A stretch of DNA of 64,000 nucleotides, taken from positions 6,369,847 to 6,433,846 of the forward strand of contig NC_084597.1 of assembly GCF_033807715.1 (NCBI RefSeq), written 5' to 3'. The DNA comes from Cololabis saira (taxonomy: Eukaryota > Chordata > Actinopteri > Beloniformes > Belonidae). Shown in pieces: positions 11,485-24,505 of this stretch (position 1 is its first letter; the number at the start of each line of letters is the position of its first letter). The notes under the pieces were generated by a model. It was not told the DNA's origin. It saw only the letters and a program-made list of their open reading frames with translations, and searched no databases. A program made the translations under genes and the position numbers.

Positions 11485-12039
11485 TAATAAATGAAGCGAG
11501 GAACCCCCCACCAATGACCAATGAGGGCATCACGACGGGGTCATGGCCCAGATCAGGCCCACAGCCAGGGCTGCAGTGCAGGACTCCCCAGTGACCCGAA
11601 CAGGGCGATCCCCACAGCAACGGCCCCACAGGCCGAGGAGACATAGTCTACGGTGTGGGAGATCCCCAAGAGGAAAAAGCACTGGTGTTAACAACTTAAA
11701 ATATAAAAACAACATTAAAATATACCTAAAAACAAAATAAATACAAAAAGTTAATACAAAAGTATAAGTTCATAATAAAATAATTGAAAAATAAAGTTAA
11801 AGTGATACAAAAAACTAGATAACAATAAACTAAACCACACTAATAAAATAAATAAAACTCAGCTCTGGTAGGATGTTCTACAGGTGAGGTTCTCTGGTAG
11901 GATGTTCCACAGGTGAGGTTCTCTGGTAGGATGTTCTACAGGTGAGGTTCTCTGGTAGGATGTTCCAAGGGTGAGGTTCTCTGGTAGGCGTTTCGGTCAC
12001 AAATTTTCATTTCGGTGCATCACTAATCAGTATAAGGGC
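11485..12039. repeat. Intron segment with a 29-bp VNTR
   Basis: The first part has no credible coding capacity. At 11868-11990 a unit close to ctggtaggatgttctacagg repeats four to five times. Comparison with 32531-32810 shows it derives from a minus-strand LINE C-terminal region that expanded and decayed. Confidence 0.7.
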
Positions 12040-12251
12040 ACATGACTTACTTAAATCAATTAGGCTGGGAGGGGTGGATCACAAGATCTCGCTTTACACG
12101 GACGATATCATACTTTTCATCTGAACCCGAACACTCTACCCCACACCTTCTTCAGCTTGTCATATCCTTGAGTGTGGTTTCTGGGTACACCTTCAATTCG
12201 CATCTTGCAAAGTTTTCCTTCATCAGTGGCAGCTCAGACACTTTGACAAAT
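12040..12251 (+). pseudogene. L1-type LINE reverse-transcriptase fragment
   Basis: The reading around 12075-12120 gives DHKISLYTDDIILFI, the catalytic YxDD block of L1 reverse transcriptases. It soon meets a stop. Unit B has the same fragment at 32860-33060. Confidence 0.7.
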
Positions 12252-12715
12252 TGAGAACTACTCTTTTAGTAGGGGGCTTTGACCTTTGTCATTGGGCAAG
12301 CAATGATCCTGCTGTGATTAACGATTTACCATCTGAGGCAAGATCGGAGATCGGACAGTTGTGAGCTCTGGCTTTCTGAGGCTCAGGCTGATCCTCAGGA
12401 GCAAACACTGGGACTGCTGTGGAACTGCAAGACCAAACGTTACTACATGTAACATTGCGTTACATGTAGTAACTCTGTTGTGTGATCCATTAGGTTAGGT
12501 GATCCCCTTCTTACAGCTTGGAAATCTTTGGAAAAGGAGCTTCGTTATCTTCCTCAAATCAAAATCCCACGCTGCTATTCCTCCAAAGAGATGGACCGTC
12601 CGAGGCATCCATATCTGTTTTGATGCGTCCGAACAAACATATAGTGTTGTTGCATATGTCAGATCTAAGGATGTCAAAGGTCACATCAAGCTAAGTTTCA
12701 TTCTTGCTTGCTCAC
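12252..12715 (+). pseudogene. BEL/Pao pol relic, RT end and RNase H (unit A)
   Basis: Readings include GGFDLCHWAS, DPAVINDLPSE and, further on, LPQIKIPRCY, FDASEQTYSVVAYVRS and KLSFILA, in the order expected of BEL/Pao reverse transcriptase followed by RNase H. Stops and frame changes interrupt it. It continues after the hAT insertion at 12716-13859. The unit B equivalent reads better at 33080-33274. Confidence 0.8.
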
Positions 12716-13859
<1,144 letters not shown>

Positions 13860-13974
13860 TTGCTCACACGTTTCCCTAAGCAACAGCTACCAGCAAGCCC
13901 GGATTACCCAATGGGCATTATGGGCGGGCGCCCAGGGGCCCACGCGCATCAGGGGGCCCGTGGCCGAGCCTCTC

Positions 13975-14006
<32 letters not shown>

Positions 14007-14470
14007 AATTATTTTTTTTTAGGGATTGGGGCAGCTAGAATTTGAGAAACCCGTAGACTGTTTTATAACCAATAAAAATCACGTAGATTTGTTTTTTTTT
14101 TTACTAAAATGGAATGTTTTGATTGGTCAAACAGCTAGCAGTCGGACGTCACTGCCCTTATAAACGCCGCACTGACAGCTCCGAGTTGTGGGAGTGTAGG
14201 AGTTTGATTGGAGAAAGATGAGTGAGAGAAGCGGTTGTGGTAGAAAGCGGAAAAGAGAAAAGGAGGAGAGGGAGGAAACTTTTTTAAAAAGTGTGCCTTC
14301 CATCCAACTTTTTTTCAAAAAGAAGCAGGGATGAGGAGGAAGAGCCGTCGTCGGCTCCGCCGGTACAGCCACCACCGCGCCAGCTCCGCCGGAGCCGGTC
14401 CTGCCGCCGGGTCCTCCGGAGGAGGATGCCGGACAAAGCGCGACACAGCCGGTTGCTAGTTGTAGCCACA

Positions 14471-14541
14471 GCGCGCCGGGGGATGCTGCTTGTTGGATGT
14501 ACACGCCTTGTACATCCAACAAGCAGCATCCCCCGGCGCGC
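14471..14541. repeat. Perfect 33-bp inverted repeat (hairpin)
   Basis: Arms 14471-14503 and 14509-14541 are exact reverse complements around a 5-base loop, CGCCT. It lies inside the hAT just after the remnant transposase start, so any transcript would form a long GC-rich hairpin. Confidence 0.97.
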
Positions 14542-14946
14542 TGATGGCCATTGAGTCTCAGCTCGTCAAGAAGTTGGACTTTGATGAGATTGTGACTGAG
14601 TTTGCGAGTAAGAAAGCAAGAAACTAGTCTTTCTGAGAGAGTGATCATGAGAAAAGAAGATGGGAGTAAAATGGAGAAAGAGCTGAGAAGGAGAAAGAGA
14701 GAGAGATGAATGTGGGAAAAAACATTTAGAAAAAAAGAAGAAAAAAAGAGAGATGAACCAGAAATGAGAACCACATTGAAATACAGAGGAGGAGGAGAAG
14801 AGAGAGAGAGAGAGAGAGACATTGAAACACAGAGGAGGAGGAGAGGAGAGAAAGAGAGTCATTGGAACAAAGAATAGGAGGAGAGGAGAGAGAGACATTG
14901 AAACACAGAGGAGGAGGAGAGGAGAGAGAGAGAGAGACACAGGTAT

Positions 14947-14947
<1 letters not shown>

Positions 14948-15014
<67 letters not shown>
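14948..15014. repeat. (GT)n microsatellite
   Basis: This is a near-perfect dinucleotide run inside the unit A hAT. It follows repeated GAGGAGGAGA-type sequence at about 14770-14940. Confidence 0.97.
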
Positions 15015-15018
<4 letters not shown>

Positions 15019-15611
15019 AGTGTGTTAGGACAACCTATATTACATTTATTTTTCATTTTTATTTAATATCATAAGGCTTTTAGTCTAGTTGACCAGTGCT
15101 ATTTTGCATCCTTTTAGTATTAGCAGAACATGATGACAGCCACACTGAAACACAGATGAGAAGGAGAGGAGAGAGACAGACAGGAATGAGACAGCCACAG
15201 GTATTTTGTGTGTGTGTGGGTTTGTGTGTGAATAATGTAGGAATCTGACTCTGAATCCACAATCTGGACTTGTGGAGATGAAGCAGCTTTTGTTTGCAAA
15301 TGGTAATGAGTAACAATATGCTGATAGTCTTGATATTGTAGCTGCTTGCTGAGGAAAGCATAGTTGCAAGTATGTGTAAATCCTGTATGATGGAGGATAT
15401 CTGCAGGTGCCGATTTTGTCCATTGTAATCATACAGACAGTTCCCTATCAGTGTAAATCCTGTATAAGCTACAGGTGTTTCCAACAAATAGCAGTCCATA
15501 ATTCAAAACCCAGTTTGTTTGCTTGTTTGTGTGTTTTCGGGGGAGAGGGGGGGCCCATCAAGAATTTCTGCCCAGGGGCCCCTGCCCTCTTAATCCGGGC
15601 CTGGCTACCAG

Positions 15612-16130
15612 TACCCAGACTGGATTTACGTGCTCCACTAACTGGTGCACGCCTCTGTGACCTCATCAGGACAGAATTCACTTTGCCAGTCTGAACTATT
15701 ACACTGTGGACTGACTGAACCACTGTGCTCCACTGGTTCGTGCCGATGGTGTTACAAGAGGGTTATCCCTGTCAGATATTTTCCTCCCAAACAGATGGAT
15801 GAATGCCCCAGCATTTTTAGGCGAACCTCCAGATACTTGTCCTGAACCTTGAAACTTTTGCATCTGTTTATGACCAAATTGATTTGAAACAATCTGTCTG
15901 TTACAGTGTTAACGTTGCTGTTACTGTGCCAAATCCTGACAGTTTCAAAACTTACCAAGAATTACTGGATGCCACTGCCCAGTCTCTTTCCAAACAGACC
16001 ACTATAAACAGGGCTGCACATAATTATTTTGGTCTGGTGCTCACAGGAGCCCCTGGATATGTGACTTGGGGCTCCAAAAATGCGGTGACCCGTCTCGCCG
16101 GATCGATTAAAAGAGGGATGCAGGAATAAG
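15612..16130 (+). pseudogene. BEL/Pao pol relic, RNase H to integrase (unit A)
   Basis: After the hAT the BEL/Pao reading resumes: PVPRLDLRAPLTGARLCDLI across the hAT end, then a tryptophan/threonine-rich block, and KTYQELLDATAQSLS near 15940-15985. These are motifs around the RNase H active region and the integrase start. The part after about 15950 is missing in unit B. Stops show it is dead. Confidence 0.75.
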
Positions 16131-16263
16131 TTATAGGCAAAACGATATTTATTCACTTATAAAGATGAATTAACAAATTATGGTGTGTGTTAGTCTGTAG
16201 AGTCAGTATAAAAGTTACAGTTTTTATCAGCCAGATTGGGATGCTCACGGCATATTTTGCACC

Positions 16264-16760
16264 TAGGGTTGCCAACTTTCAGAAATAGAAATAAAGGACG
16301 CCCCGATTTCAGCAGCACAGGAGCCAAAAAAAAAGCCCCAAAACTTCTAAACTGCATAAAAATGTGTTTATTTTATATGAAAAAAACGTGTTCTTTAATA
16401 GCATTGAACTTGCATGACTGTACAGACAGCCAACCATATAGCAGCTGAAATAGCCTCCTATGCTATGTATGTCCACATCAGCCAAGGTGTAGAATATTGC
16501 TACAGGTGAAGAATATGGTGTAAAAGTTAACTTATTTCAATAATTCAACTAGAATTTGGTGTAAAAGTTAACTTATTTCAATAATTCAACTAGAATTTGT
16601 TGTAAAAGTTAACTTATTTCAATAATTCAACTAGAATATGGTGTAAAAGTTAATTTATTTCAATAATCAACTAGAATATGGTGTAAAAGTTAATTTATTT
16701 CAATAATTCAACTTGAATATGGTGTAAAAGTTAATCTATTTCAATAATTCAACTTAAAAG
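16264..16760. mobile_element. hAT, TAGGGTTGCCA family, partial, with 41-bp tandem repeats
   Basis: The left end TAGGGTTGCCAACTTTC is in the opposite orientation to the element at 10791-11367. It is followed by about six copies of a 41-bp unit (ggtgtaaaagttaactta and following) at 16517-16755. The second terminus is missing. Absent from unit B. Confidence 0.8.
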
Positions 16761-17200
16761 GTGAAACTAATACCTCTAATTACCTAGTCTTATTACATGC
16801 AAAGCAAGATATATTGAACCTTTTATTTGTTATAATTTTGATGATGGAATTGTTTATTGATTTAATAAAATATTCTCTTATTTATTTTTTATTTGGGGTT
16901 TTCATAAACTTTGAGCCATAATCAGAGAGCAGCGTCTTGCTGGTGCAGGAAACTGCTGCATGCAGTGACGGACACTGGCTGATTTATGGTTCCGCGTTGC
17001 ACCAACGCAGAGCTTACGGGGTAGGATACGCGGGAACGCGACGTACGGTGCGCGTCGCCGCGTAACATCTTGCAGCCACTTCTCGGCGAACACACGTTTT
17101 CTGTTCGATTCGGGTAGTGGCTCTAAAAAGGCAAACAAAACGATAGCTTTTGGGAGGACACAGCCTGTCTCAAATCACACAAATCACTTCCAACACACAG
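16761..17200. other. Gene-free stretch with a partial Harbinger-type MITE
   Basis: The motif ggctgatttatggttccgcg at 16977-16996 and the CG-rich block after it match one half of the MITE seen whole at 45654-45794. The rest is A+T-rich with no credible coding region. The interval 15950-17145 is missing in unit B. Confidence 0.6.
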
Positions 17201-17244
17201 TCGCTTACTCTGTTTAGCCCAAACTTCTGTACTACATCCAATTG

Positions 17245-17465
17245 TACTGGATCCTACTCACAAGGTGACACAACTAATCATTAAAAATTATAGCAAGATA
17301 TTGTGTCAAGATGGTTTAAAAAGGATCTTTGCTGAAATAAGAACATTTTGGATCTTGAGGGGCGCAAGGCCGTACATAGACATCAGCAGAAGTGTGTTTC
17401 ACGTCAAAAATGGAGAGCTGGTGCCTGAGGGTTCAGCCAATGGGTCAGCACTGCCCTTTCATTAG
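17245..17465 (+). pseudogene. BEL/Pao integrase relic, N-terminal zinc-binding region (unit A)
   Basis: The frame reads LIIKNYSKILCQDGLKRIFA then EIRTFWILRGA, the pattern around the HHCC zinc-binding segment of BEL/Pao integrases, although the expected histidine is replaced (LCQDG). It ends in a stop at 17465. The unit B copy is 35951-36151. Confidence 0.75.
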
Positions 17466-18298
17466 GTAAGAAAAAGATGACACGAGGAAAGAAGGGGGAA
17501 AAAAGCTATCCTGTCAGAGGACATAGTGTTATACGACAAAAAACACCTTAGCAAAAAAAATGTAATGCACTCAGGTAACTTTAACCTACATTGATCCGTA
17601 CTCTGTTCATTAACAACTACAAGATTTCTCCGCACTAGTGTTTTCAAATAACTGACTGAAAGAATTTCTTTATTTATTCCTCACACATTTGCATAACTCA
17701 CAATTAATTTTTTTTATTGCACCGTTTATGTTCAGTCGCCAAATGTTCATCTGTGAGCTATTTGGATCTTATAAGGACTTTAAACTTTCAATTTTATGAA
17801 TTAATTTAATAATTTTAATGCCCAATGAATTTAATTTATTTGTGTTTTTAAATAAGCTAATTGAGCTGAAAGAGTGAATGAAATCATATTTGACATATAA
17901 GACCACAAGCCTTCATGCTGCTTGTCATGTATGTTCATTGAAAGTAGCAACAAATAAATTCAGGTTGCTGAAATGTTGTCTTTGTCTCATGTTGCAGCTT
18001 GTTTTGGGGCTCGTTTATAGCCCAAATTGTTCGTTTTTATGACATCTATCTTGATGAGGACTTGTTTTTGACATAACATTTGTCAGGTAATAAAACTGAG
18101 TTTTCACATCCCGTTCTGAAGTCAAAACTGTTTTAAAGACAACATTTCTAATGAAAGTTTGAGATCAGTCATCTCAAGTGGCTTCGGTAAACAGTTGTTT
18201 CACTGCAAACACCATGATAGAAAGCTATTAAATACAACTGAAAAAACTTTTGACGGGTCAACCGACAACAGGATCTAAGTCTCTTTCTTTCTTTACAG
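17466..18298 (+). other. Last part of the zinc-finger gene intron (unit A)
   Basis: No coding region or transposon end is recognised. It ends in a pyrimidine tract and acceptor, CTTTCTTTCTTTACAG, directly before the finger exon. Unit B carries a hAT inserted at the equivalent of about 17900. Confidence 0.7.
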
Positions 18299-19255
18299 AA
18301 ACGTAAAGGCAAAGAGAGGCCCACAGGTTACCCCTGTGATCAGTGTGAGGAAGTCCTCACCACTTCATCATCCTTGAAGGGACATAAGAAGATTCACACT
18401 GGAGAGAAGCCGCACCTATGTGATCAGTGTGGAGCTGCTTTTGCCAGATTAGATCATTTAAGAAATCACCAACGTATTCACACTGGAGAGAAGCCGTACA
18501 GATGTGATGAGTGTGGGGGAGCTTTTACCACATCAGATGCTTTAACTAAGCACTACCGTGTTCACACTGGAGAGAAGCCGTACAGATGTGATCAGTGTGG
18601 GGCAGCTTTTACCAGCTCAGGGGATTTAACTAGGCACTACCGTGTTCACACTGGAGAGAAGCCGTACAGATGTGATCAGTGTGGGGCAACTTTTGCTCAA
18701 TTGAATGCTTTAACTTCGCACCACCGTGTTCACACTGGAGAGAAGCCGTACAGATGTGATCAGTGTGGGGGAGCTTTTACCACACCAGGTGCTTTAACTA
18801 GGCACAACCGTGTTCACACTGGAGAGAAGCCGTACAGATGTGATCAGTGTGGTGCAGCTTTTACCAACTCAAGTAATTTAACTTCGCACTACCGTGTTCA
18901 CACTGGAGAGAAGCCGTATAGATGTGATCAGTGTGGGGCAGCTTTTACCAGCTCAAGTGAGATAACTACGCACCAACGCATTCACACTGGAGAGAAGCCG
19001 TATAGATGTGAGCAGTGTGGGGCAGCTTTTACCCAAACAAGTGCTTTAACTACGCACCAACGCATTCACACTGGAGAGAAGCCGTACAGATGTGATCAGT
19101 GTGGTGCAGCTTTTACCAACTCAAGTAATTTAACTAGACACTACCGTGTTCACATGGGAGAGAAGCCGTACAGATGTGATCAGTGTGGGGCAGCTTTTAC
19201 CCAATCAAGTAATTTAACTAAGCACTACCGTGTTCACACTGGAGAGAAGCTGTAG
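18299..19255 (+). CDS. C2H2 zinc-finger protein, terminal exon, 11 fingers (unit A)
   Basis: The exon starts in phase 0 after the acceptor, with KRKGKERPTGYPCDQCEE, and needs an upstream exon for its start codon. It encodes eleven C2H2 fingers with TGEKPY linkers (one is MGEKPY), so the protein is a nuclear sequence-specific DNA binder. Helix residues at -1, 2, 3 and 6 from finger 1 on: TSSG, RDHN, TDAK, SGDR, QNAS, TGAR, NSNS, SSET, QSAT, NSNR, QSNK. The frame stops at a TAG (19253-19255) where unit B continues with a final finger, so a point change has shortened the array. No KRAB, SCAN or BTB domain is visible. It may be functional, since ten or more fingers remain. Confidence 0.85.
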   Translation, partial: KRKGKERPTGYPCDQCEEVLTTSSSLKGHKKIHTGEKPHLCDQCGAAFARLDHLRNHQRIHTGEKPYRCDECGGAFTTSDALTKHYRVHTGEKPYRCDQCGAAFTSSGDLTRHYRVHTGEKPYRCDQCGATFAQLNALTSHHRVHTGEKPYRCDQCGGAFTTPGALTRHNRVHTGEKPYRCDQCGAAFTNSSNLTSHYRVHTGEKPYRCDQCGAAFTSSSEITTHQRIHTGEKPYRCEQCGAAFTQTSALTTHQRIHTGEKPYRCDQCGAAFTNSSNLTRHYRVHMGEKPYRCDQCGAAFTQSSNLTKHYRVHTGEKL

Positions 19256-19503
19256 AGATGTGTTCAGTGTGGGGCAGCTTTTGCCGTATCGAGTACTTTA
19301 AGAAAACACCAACGTATTCACATTGAATAAAATGTGTTTATCTGGAAATAAGTTAATTGAAAATAAGTTCAGTTTTATGTTATTTTTTTTTTAAATAGTT
19401 CTGCTTCTGGTTGTAAATTAGTAAACTTTTTTTTATGTTTTTATATATGTTATATATGTTTTTTATTGTAATCTCATTGTTCTGTTATTCTGTTCTGAAT
19501 AAA
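19256..19503 (+). other. Former last finger, 3' UTR and poly(A) signal (unit A)
   Basis: Downstream of the premature stop the old frame continues as CVQCGAAFAVSSTLRKHQ and ends at the TAA used by unit B. AATAAA occurs at 19327-19332 and 19498-19503; the second is followed by a T-rich region and is the likelier signal. Confidence 0.75.
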
Positions 19504-19750
19504 GTTATTCGTTTTTTGTTGGATTTCAGTTTCTTGCTCAGTAACACCATTGTAAACAAACAGGAAGTCAATGTTAGAACAGTGTCCCACAGTAGTGCCT
19601 TGTTCATGTGATTTTATCAATACAGATGAATGATGGTTCTTGATTTAATTTTATCTGAGGGATGTAAGAAAAAAGTGTTTTACTAATGACACCCTCTGCT
19701 TCTGAGACCAGCTGATCAACTGTAAAAGTGAGTGAATGCTGTCATAGACC

Positions 19751-19860
19751 TAAGGCTGAATTATGGTTCTGCGTTAAATCAACGCAGAGCCTACACCGTT
19801 GCGTACGCGGCTACGCGGGAGTCTCTCCGTAGCCTACGCCGTAGCCTGACGTGCACCTCC
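19751..19860. mobile_element. Harbinger-type MITE (unit A)
   Basis: It starts aggctgaattatggttctgc and runs through the CG-rich core typical of the family at 45654-45794. The right end is indistinct. It lies just before the boundary hAT; the unit B copy is at 39828-39935. Confidence 0.6.
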
Positions 19861-20082
19861 CAAAAAATGTAACTATGCGTCGAGGCGACGCAGAGCCAAG
19901 GCAGACCGAGAAGGCTGTGATTGCTTTGCTTGGTAGCAACGCATTTCCGGTTCCGGTTCGTGAAGCAGTAGTGAACCTTCAACGCTCTTTTCTTTGTGTG
20001 TGTGTGATTTTTTTTTTTGGGGTTGTTTTGGTTTTTTGCACAATAGTTGTCCTTATCTCTTTGATCCACTGTGACCGGAGAG

Positions 20083-21259
20083 CGGTGTTGTGCAAGTTCA
20101 TACTTTTCATGAACTAGTTCAAAGTTCAGTTCACATAGTTTAAAAATGAACAGTTCACATTCATAGTTCACCATTTTCACTTTGAACTAAGTTCAAATTC
20201 ATTTAATTTCAATATTTTTAGGTGAGGAGTACGAATGAAACGCCAGACTGTCCTAAAAACTGTTGTAGTGGTCTTCAACCCTGGTCCTCAGGTGCCCTGT
20301 CCTGCATCTTTTAGATTTTTCCTTGCTCCAGCACCTTGATAAAAATGACTGTCATTAACAGACTTGCGCAGACCTGGATGACAAGCTGATGATGACCATT
20401 AATTAGAATCAGGTGTGATGATGCAAGGAAACATCTAAAACATGCAGGACAGGGGTCCCGAGGACCAGGGTTGGAGACCACTGCTGTGTACAATCATGTA
20501 TTGTCCTAGTGGCTTTTCAGCTTTACTCAGGCTGTAAATCTCCAACATTGTAGTCCATTATTAATGTGTCTACCTGTTGCAGGTAAATCAAACCCCTGAA
20601 GGTGCAGCAGTGGGACTGGGGTCGTTTGGGGCTGTTGGGTCTTCTTGGCCTTTCCTGATGACTTTTTTTTGATTGTCAAGGACTTGCAGATATTTTCTCA
20701 CACTGGACAGATGCTTTGACTCCACATGACGTTTTGAATTTAGTAGGCAAACGTTTGGACTTGTTTTCTCAGCGCAGGTGGACATAATTTGCTTAGAAAG
20801 GTTAGATTTTTACCTTCGGACTCTTTGGGAGACAATGTGTAAAATTCACGCAAATAATCATAAGCGGAGGCGTCATCTGACGCTGCGTCTGCAACGTCTC
20901 TCTCTTCACTGGTCATGTAAAGACTGCACCGAGCTCGGGCCGCCGTTGCCATGGAGCTGGTGCCCATCGTTATGCTAGTGTGCACTGCATTGTGGGTAGT
21001 GTAGTGTGAAGTCGTTGTCTCGTCGAGTATTTTAAATGTCCGCGCCACCCGCTGGTGAAATGAGAAGGATTATTCCGTAATAATTGGACCTAAATACTGA
21101 AACTGAAACTCACATAATCTGAACAGTTAAAATTCCAGTTCTTGATTTGCAGAATTAACAAGTTCACGTTCTAGTTCTTTATTTGCAAATACGTTGCGTT
21201 CAGTTCAACGTTCTCACAGAAATGAACGTGTTCAATGAACGCGTTCATGCACAACACTG
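20083..21259. mobile_element. Boundary hAT element, complete (unit A/B junction)
   Basis: The inverted ends are CGGTGTTGTGC and GCACAACACTG. Flanks CCGGAGAG (20075-20082) and CTGGAAAG (21260-21267) match at six of eight bases, a worn TSD. There is no intact transposase; short readings in it are unremarkable. It marks the duplication boundary. Confidence 0.88.
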
Positions 21260-22160
21260 CTGGAAAGGCAGGAAGCTAAACAAAGTATCAACTAGCGCTC
21301 TTGGGGGGTATTGCACTTAACGTCCTCTTAACGCTGACAATTTTTTTAACGCATGATTACATGCAGGATAAAAAAAAAAACACGCATTATATAACTTCTG
21401 GCGCTTGACGGCACCCGTAGTTTGAGGAAAAGTATGGTGAACTGAAAGATGGAGAATGAAAAGGGACTTTTGAACGGCTAGTTCACTTTCAAAAAGATGC
21501 TCAGATGGTTCGCTGGACAAGACTAAAGTTATTTGCATGTCGATTTGAAATGAATTACCATCGAAGTAGGTCGAGGCCCAACTGCACTTTATAGGTTGAG
21601 TTACACTCGCTGCTGTTACATGTACACTTTATTTGTTTGTGATTTATTTTTTGTATCACCCTGTTTTGATCCCACTTAGGAGAAGGGGATATTTTTTTAA
21701 CCTTTTATTTTCCTCCGAGTTTAGACATAATTACATGGAAAATTTAACTGAGCAATGCACTTCTTGTACAAGGTTTGTGATGCATATGGTTCATTGTTTT
21801 ACATTGAGCTGCATAAAAGAAGAAGGAATCTTAAGTTAGTCTTTACAAGTGTTAAATTGGGGATTACATTGTGTTTGTATTTATGAAGGAATGTTACATT
21901 CAGGTCAAAAGCTTTTTTTTGTGGAAAGTTGAAAAAACATTGGCATAAAGCAGCATATTTGCTGCTATTTGCATATTTCTCATGTAGTTAACAGTTTTAA
22001 AAACATTTTAAAAATACCTGAAGGTAATTTAGAAACGCAAAAAATTTGTGAATAAATGTGCGATTAATATGCGATTAATCGCAAGTTAACTATGGACAAC
22101 ATGCGATTTAAAAAAAAATAATCATTTGACAGCCCTAGTATATAATAATCAAAGCATTAT

Positions 22161-22518
22161 TGCTAGAGAGAAAAAACACTCAGTGATCTGAAGAAAGAAG
22201 CTGAGACATCTTATTTTCTTGCATGCAAGGGTAGGCGCACGAGCAGCGAACTACAACGGTCCTGCCCCCAGCAAAGTTTATTTAAAGACATGAAAAAATG
22301 GGTGTGTATTTACAGAAGAAAAGGGTGTCGATTTCAGAGTACAATCAGGAAGTAGGTGTGCTGTGGGTGTGGTGTGGATCACATCATCGCACAGTGGATT
22401 CAGATGAGGCGACCTTGACACGGCTCACATGACGCAGCAAAGAATGGTGAGAAAAGCAGATAGATAAAAGAAACAAATCAAACAGGCCACATCATGGGAA
22501 AATATTTTCCCTCTAACA
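22161..22518 (-). mobile_element. ERV long terminal repeat (unit B)
   Basis: It is 358 bases long with the same ends as the LTR at 1946-2303. The adjacent polypurine tract and about 190 bases of internal sequence are deleted in this unit. Confidence 0.85.
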
Positions 22519-22540
22519 TCATGGAGACGTTGATCATACA

Positions 22541-23290
22541 CAGTACTCGAGTTGTAAAATAAAATCAGGGGGGATGGTGGATTTTATCATATGGGGACAG
22601 ATAATTTGTGCTGATTACAAATAACATAATATATTACAAATAATAGCAGTGACCAAAACACCTGCAGAAATACTGCAGGAATGACATAGCAGCAGTTAAA
22701 TGCAGCCTTCTGTAAGCTTTAAATATCCACTGGGCTTACATCAAATACATCAAAACACAACAATAAAAAACACTTTTCTGAACTTATCAATATGACTCTG
22801 TCCTTCACAGGATAAGTAAAATGGATCACTGCAAAAACTCACAATCTTAACAAGAATATTTGTCTTATTTCTAGTTAAAATGTCTCATTTTAGTAAAAAA
22901 AAAAAAATCTCATTACACTTAAAACAAGACTCATCACTGGAAAAAACAATTTTCATCTGTTTCAAGTAGATTTTCACTTGAAATAAGTAGGAAAATCTGC
23001 CAGTGGAACAAGATTTTATTGCTTGTAATGACAAGATAAATCTTGTCCCACTGGCAGATTTTTCTACTTATTTCAAGTGAAAATTTACTTGAAACAGGTG
23101 AAAATTGTCAAATAAGTTATTTTTCTGGTGATGACTCTAAATGTTGAAATAGCAGTAAAACCACATTCATTGATGAAATGACATAAGGGATGGAAAGGAG
23201 GGATGGCAGTTTTACAGGGGGGATGATTTTGACCGTTTTTATTTCAGGGGGGATGCCATCCCCCCTCATCCCCCCTCAACTCCAGTACTG
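22541..23290. mobile_element. CAGTACT-family hAT (unit B, first copy)
   Basis: TSD ATCATACA at 22533-22540 and 23291-23298 is the same insertion as 2515-3266 in unit A. The central palindrome at about 22960-23080 could fold back on itself. Confidence 0.93.
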
Positions 23291-23304
23291 ATCATACATG
23301 ATAT

Positions 23305-23960
23305 CATACAGTGGACACAGGGTATGATGCAGCTAATGAACACACAGAATACAATACACTTAAATTGCAAGACATAGTTAATCTGAACACCACTGTGATA
23401 ATATACAAGGCTTATAACAAATCACTTCCGGGCTGCATGCAGGAACTGTTCAAGCCAAGAGAGGGCAAACACGACCTCAGGGGAACAGCAATGTTTGACA
23501 CAACAGCAATAAGAACAAACACAAAGGGCCGATGTATATCTGCTTTAGGAGTAAAACTGTGGAACTCATTACACAACGACCTTAAACTAGCAAACTCAAT
23601 AAAATCATACAAGATATTATTTAAAGCAAAGGTAATGGACACATATATAGAAACACAATAAGCAAACAAAGAAGAATGTACACATGCATGAGATGACAAC
23701 TTAAATTGGGTTTGTCGGTTTCCTCAGCATCTTTTCACTTTCTGTTTTCAGAGCTATCAATATTATTATTATTATCATTATTATTATTATTTTGTGTAGA
23801 CTTATGATACCTAATTTGTTCTTCTTGTATATTCTAGTCTTTTAAAAGGTGGGCAAGATAAGCTTTATGCTTCAAGCCCAGACCTTTTCGGTCAAAATAA
23901 TCACAATGTTGACCAGGGAAAAACCTGTGTTAACTTATTTGTTGATTTTTTGTGATAAAT
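23305..23960 (+). pseudogene. LINE C-terminal fragment (unit B)
   Basis: This is the counterpart of 3282-3967; codons 23311-23661 encode the same reverse-transcriptase tail with few changes. The 3' tail is slightly shorter. Confidence 0.75.
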
Positions 23961-23971
23961 ATTAACTACAA

Positions 23972-24497
23972 CTATAACTTTAATAATATGAGAACACTAC
24001 CAACGGGCATAAGTAGCTTAATAAGTCCTCCGGACCAGATCCAGGACCATATATCCCAGCCGGAGGCGGATTCATAAGCATCACCTTTTTTCATTTGCGC
24101 AAGCAGATCATTCATATGACTGATGGTGTCAGAAATATTTGCAGCCGCATCAGAAATGTAAGTACAACCTTTTTCACCAATGACATGACACAAACCTCCT
24201 TGTGAGGCTAAGATCAGCATGGTACGAGTGGCGACCATGACGGGCGGGAGAGTTCTCCAATTGAACATGCACTGCATCTACGCCGTGAGCATTCTTAACA
24301 GCCCCCCACCACGGAAACACACCGGCAAAGAACTTCTCTCCTGCGGTAGTCTGTACTGGAACATCGCCAGCACGCTTCTGCCTGTAGTGGGGATAATGAC
24401 GGGGGGAGTATGTCAACTGGTCGTACAGGATAATAGCAGGTGTGAGTTTAATCAGGGTGCAGGTCCCGATCCAGCCGTAGGGAAGGACCTGATACAC
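23972..24497 (-). pseudogene. ERV env relic, late SU, cleavage site and TM (unit B)
   Basis: Two overlapping minus-strand readings (24497 down to 24174, and 24277 down to 23972) carry a surface-subunit C-terminal part, a furin-type site RQKR, a QGGLC motif followed by a CX6C-type cysteine pair, and a hydrophobic anchor. This is the layout of a gamma/epsilon-type retroviral envelope. A frame change between the readings breaks it. The piece starts at the target site of the hAT at 24506, so the gene is also split. Confidence 0.8.
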
Positions 24498-24505
24498 ATC
24501 ATAAC

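Larger units (their letters stand above)
13894..15603 (+). mobile_element. hAT with degraded zf-TTF-type transposase, unit A only
   Basis: Ends CAAGCCCGGATTA and TAATCCGGGCCTG carry the exact TSD GCTACCAG (13886-13893 and 15604-15611); unit B has the empty site near 35480. A short frame from ATG 14219 begins MSERSGCGRKRKREKE and continues to a FFKKK-like segment, the start seen in hAT transposases with a TTF zinc finger, then breaks. The rest is GA-rich and GT-rich simple sequence, so most of the transposase is lost. Confidence 0.88.

Noticed and set aside
18374..18376. TTG as start of the zinc-finger protein
   Set aside because: The frame is open upstream to a good splice acceptor at 18298, and fingers begin before this codon, so it is an internal leucine.
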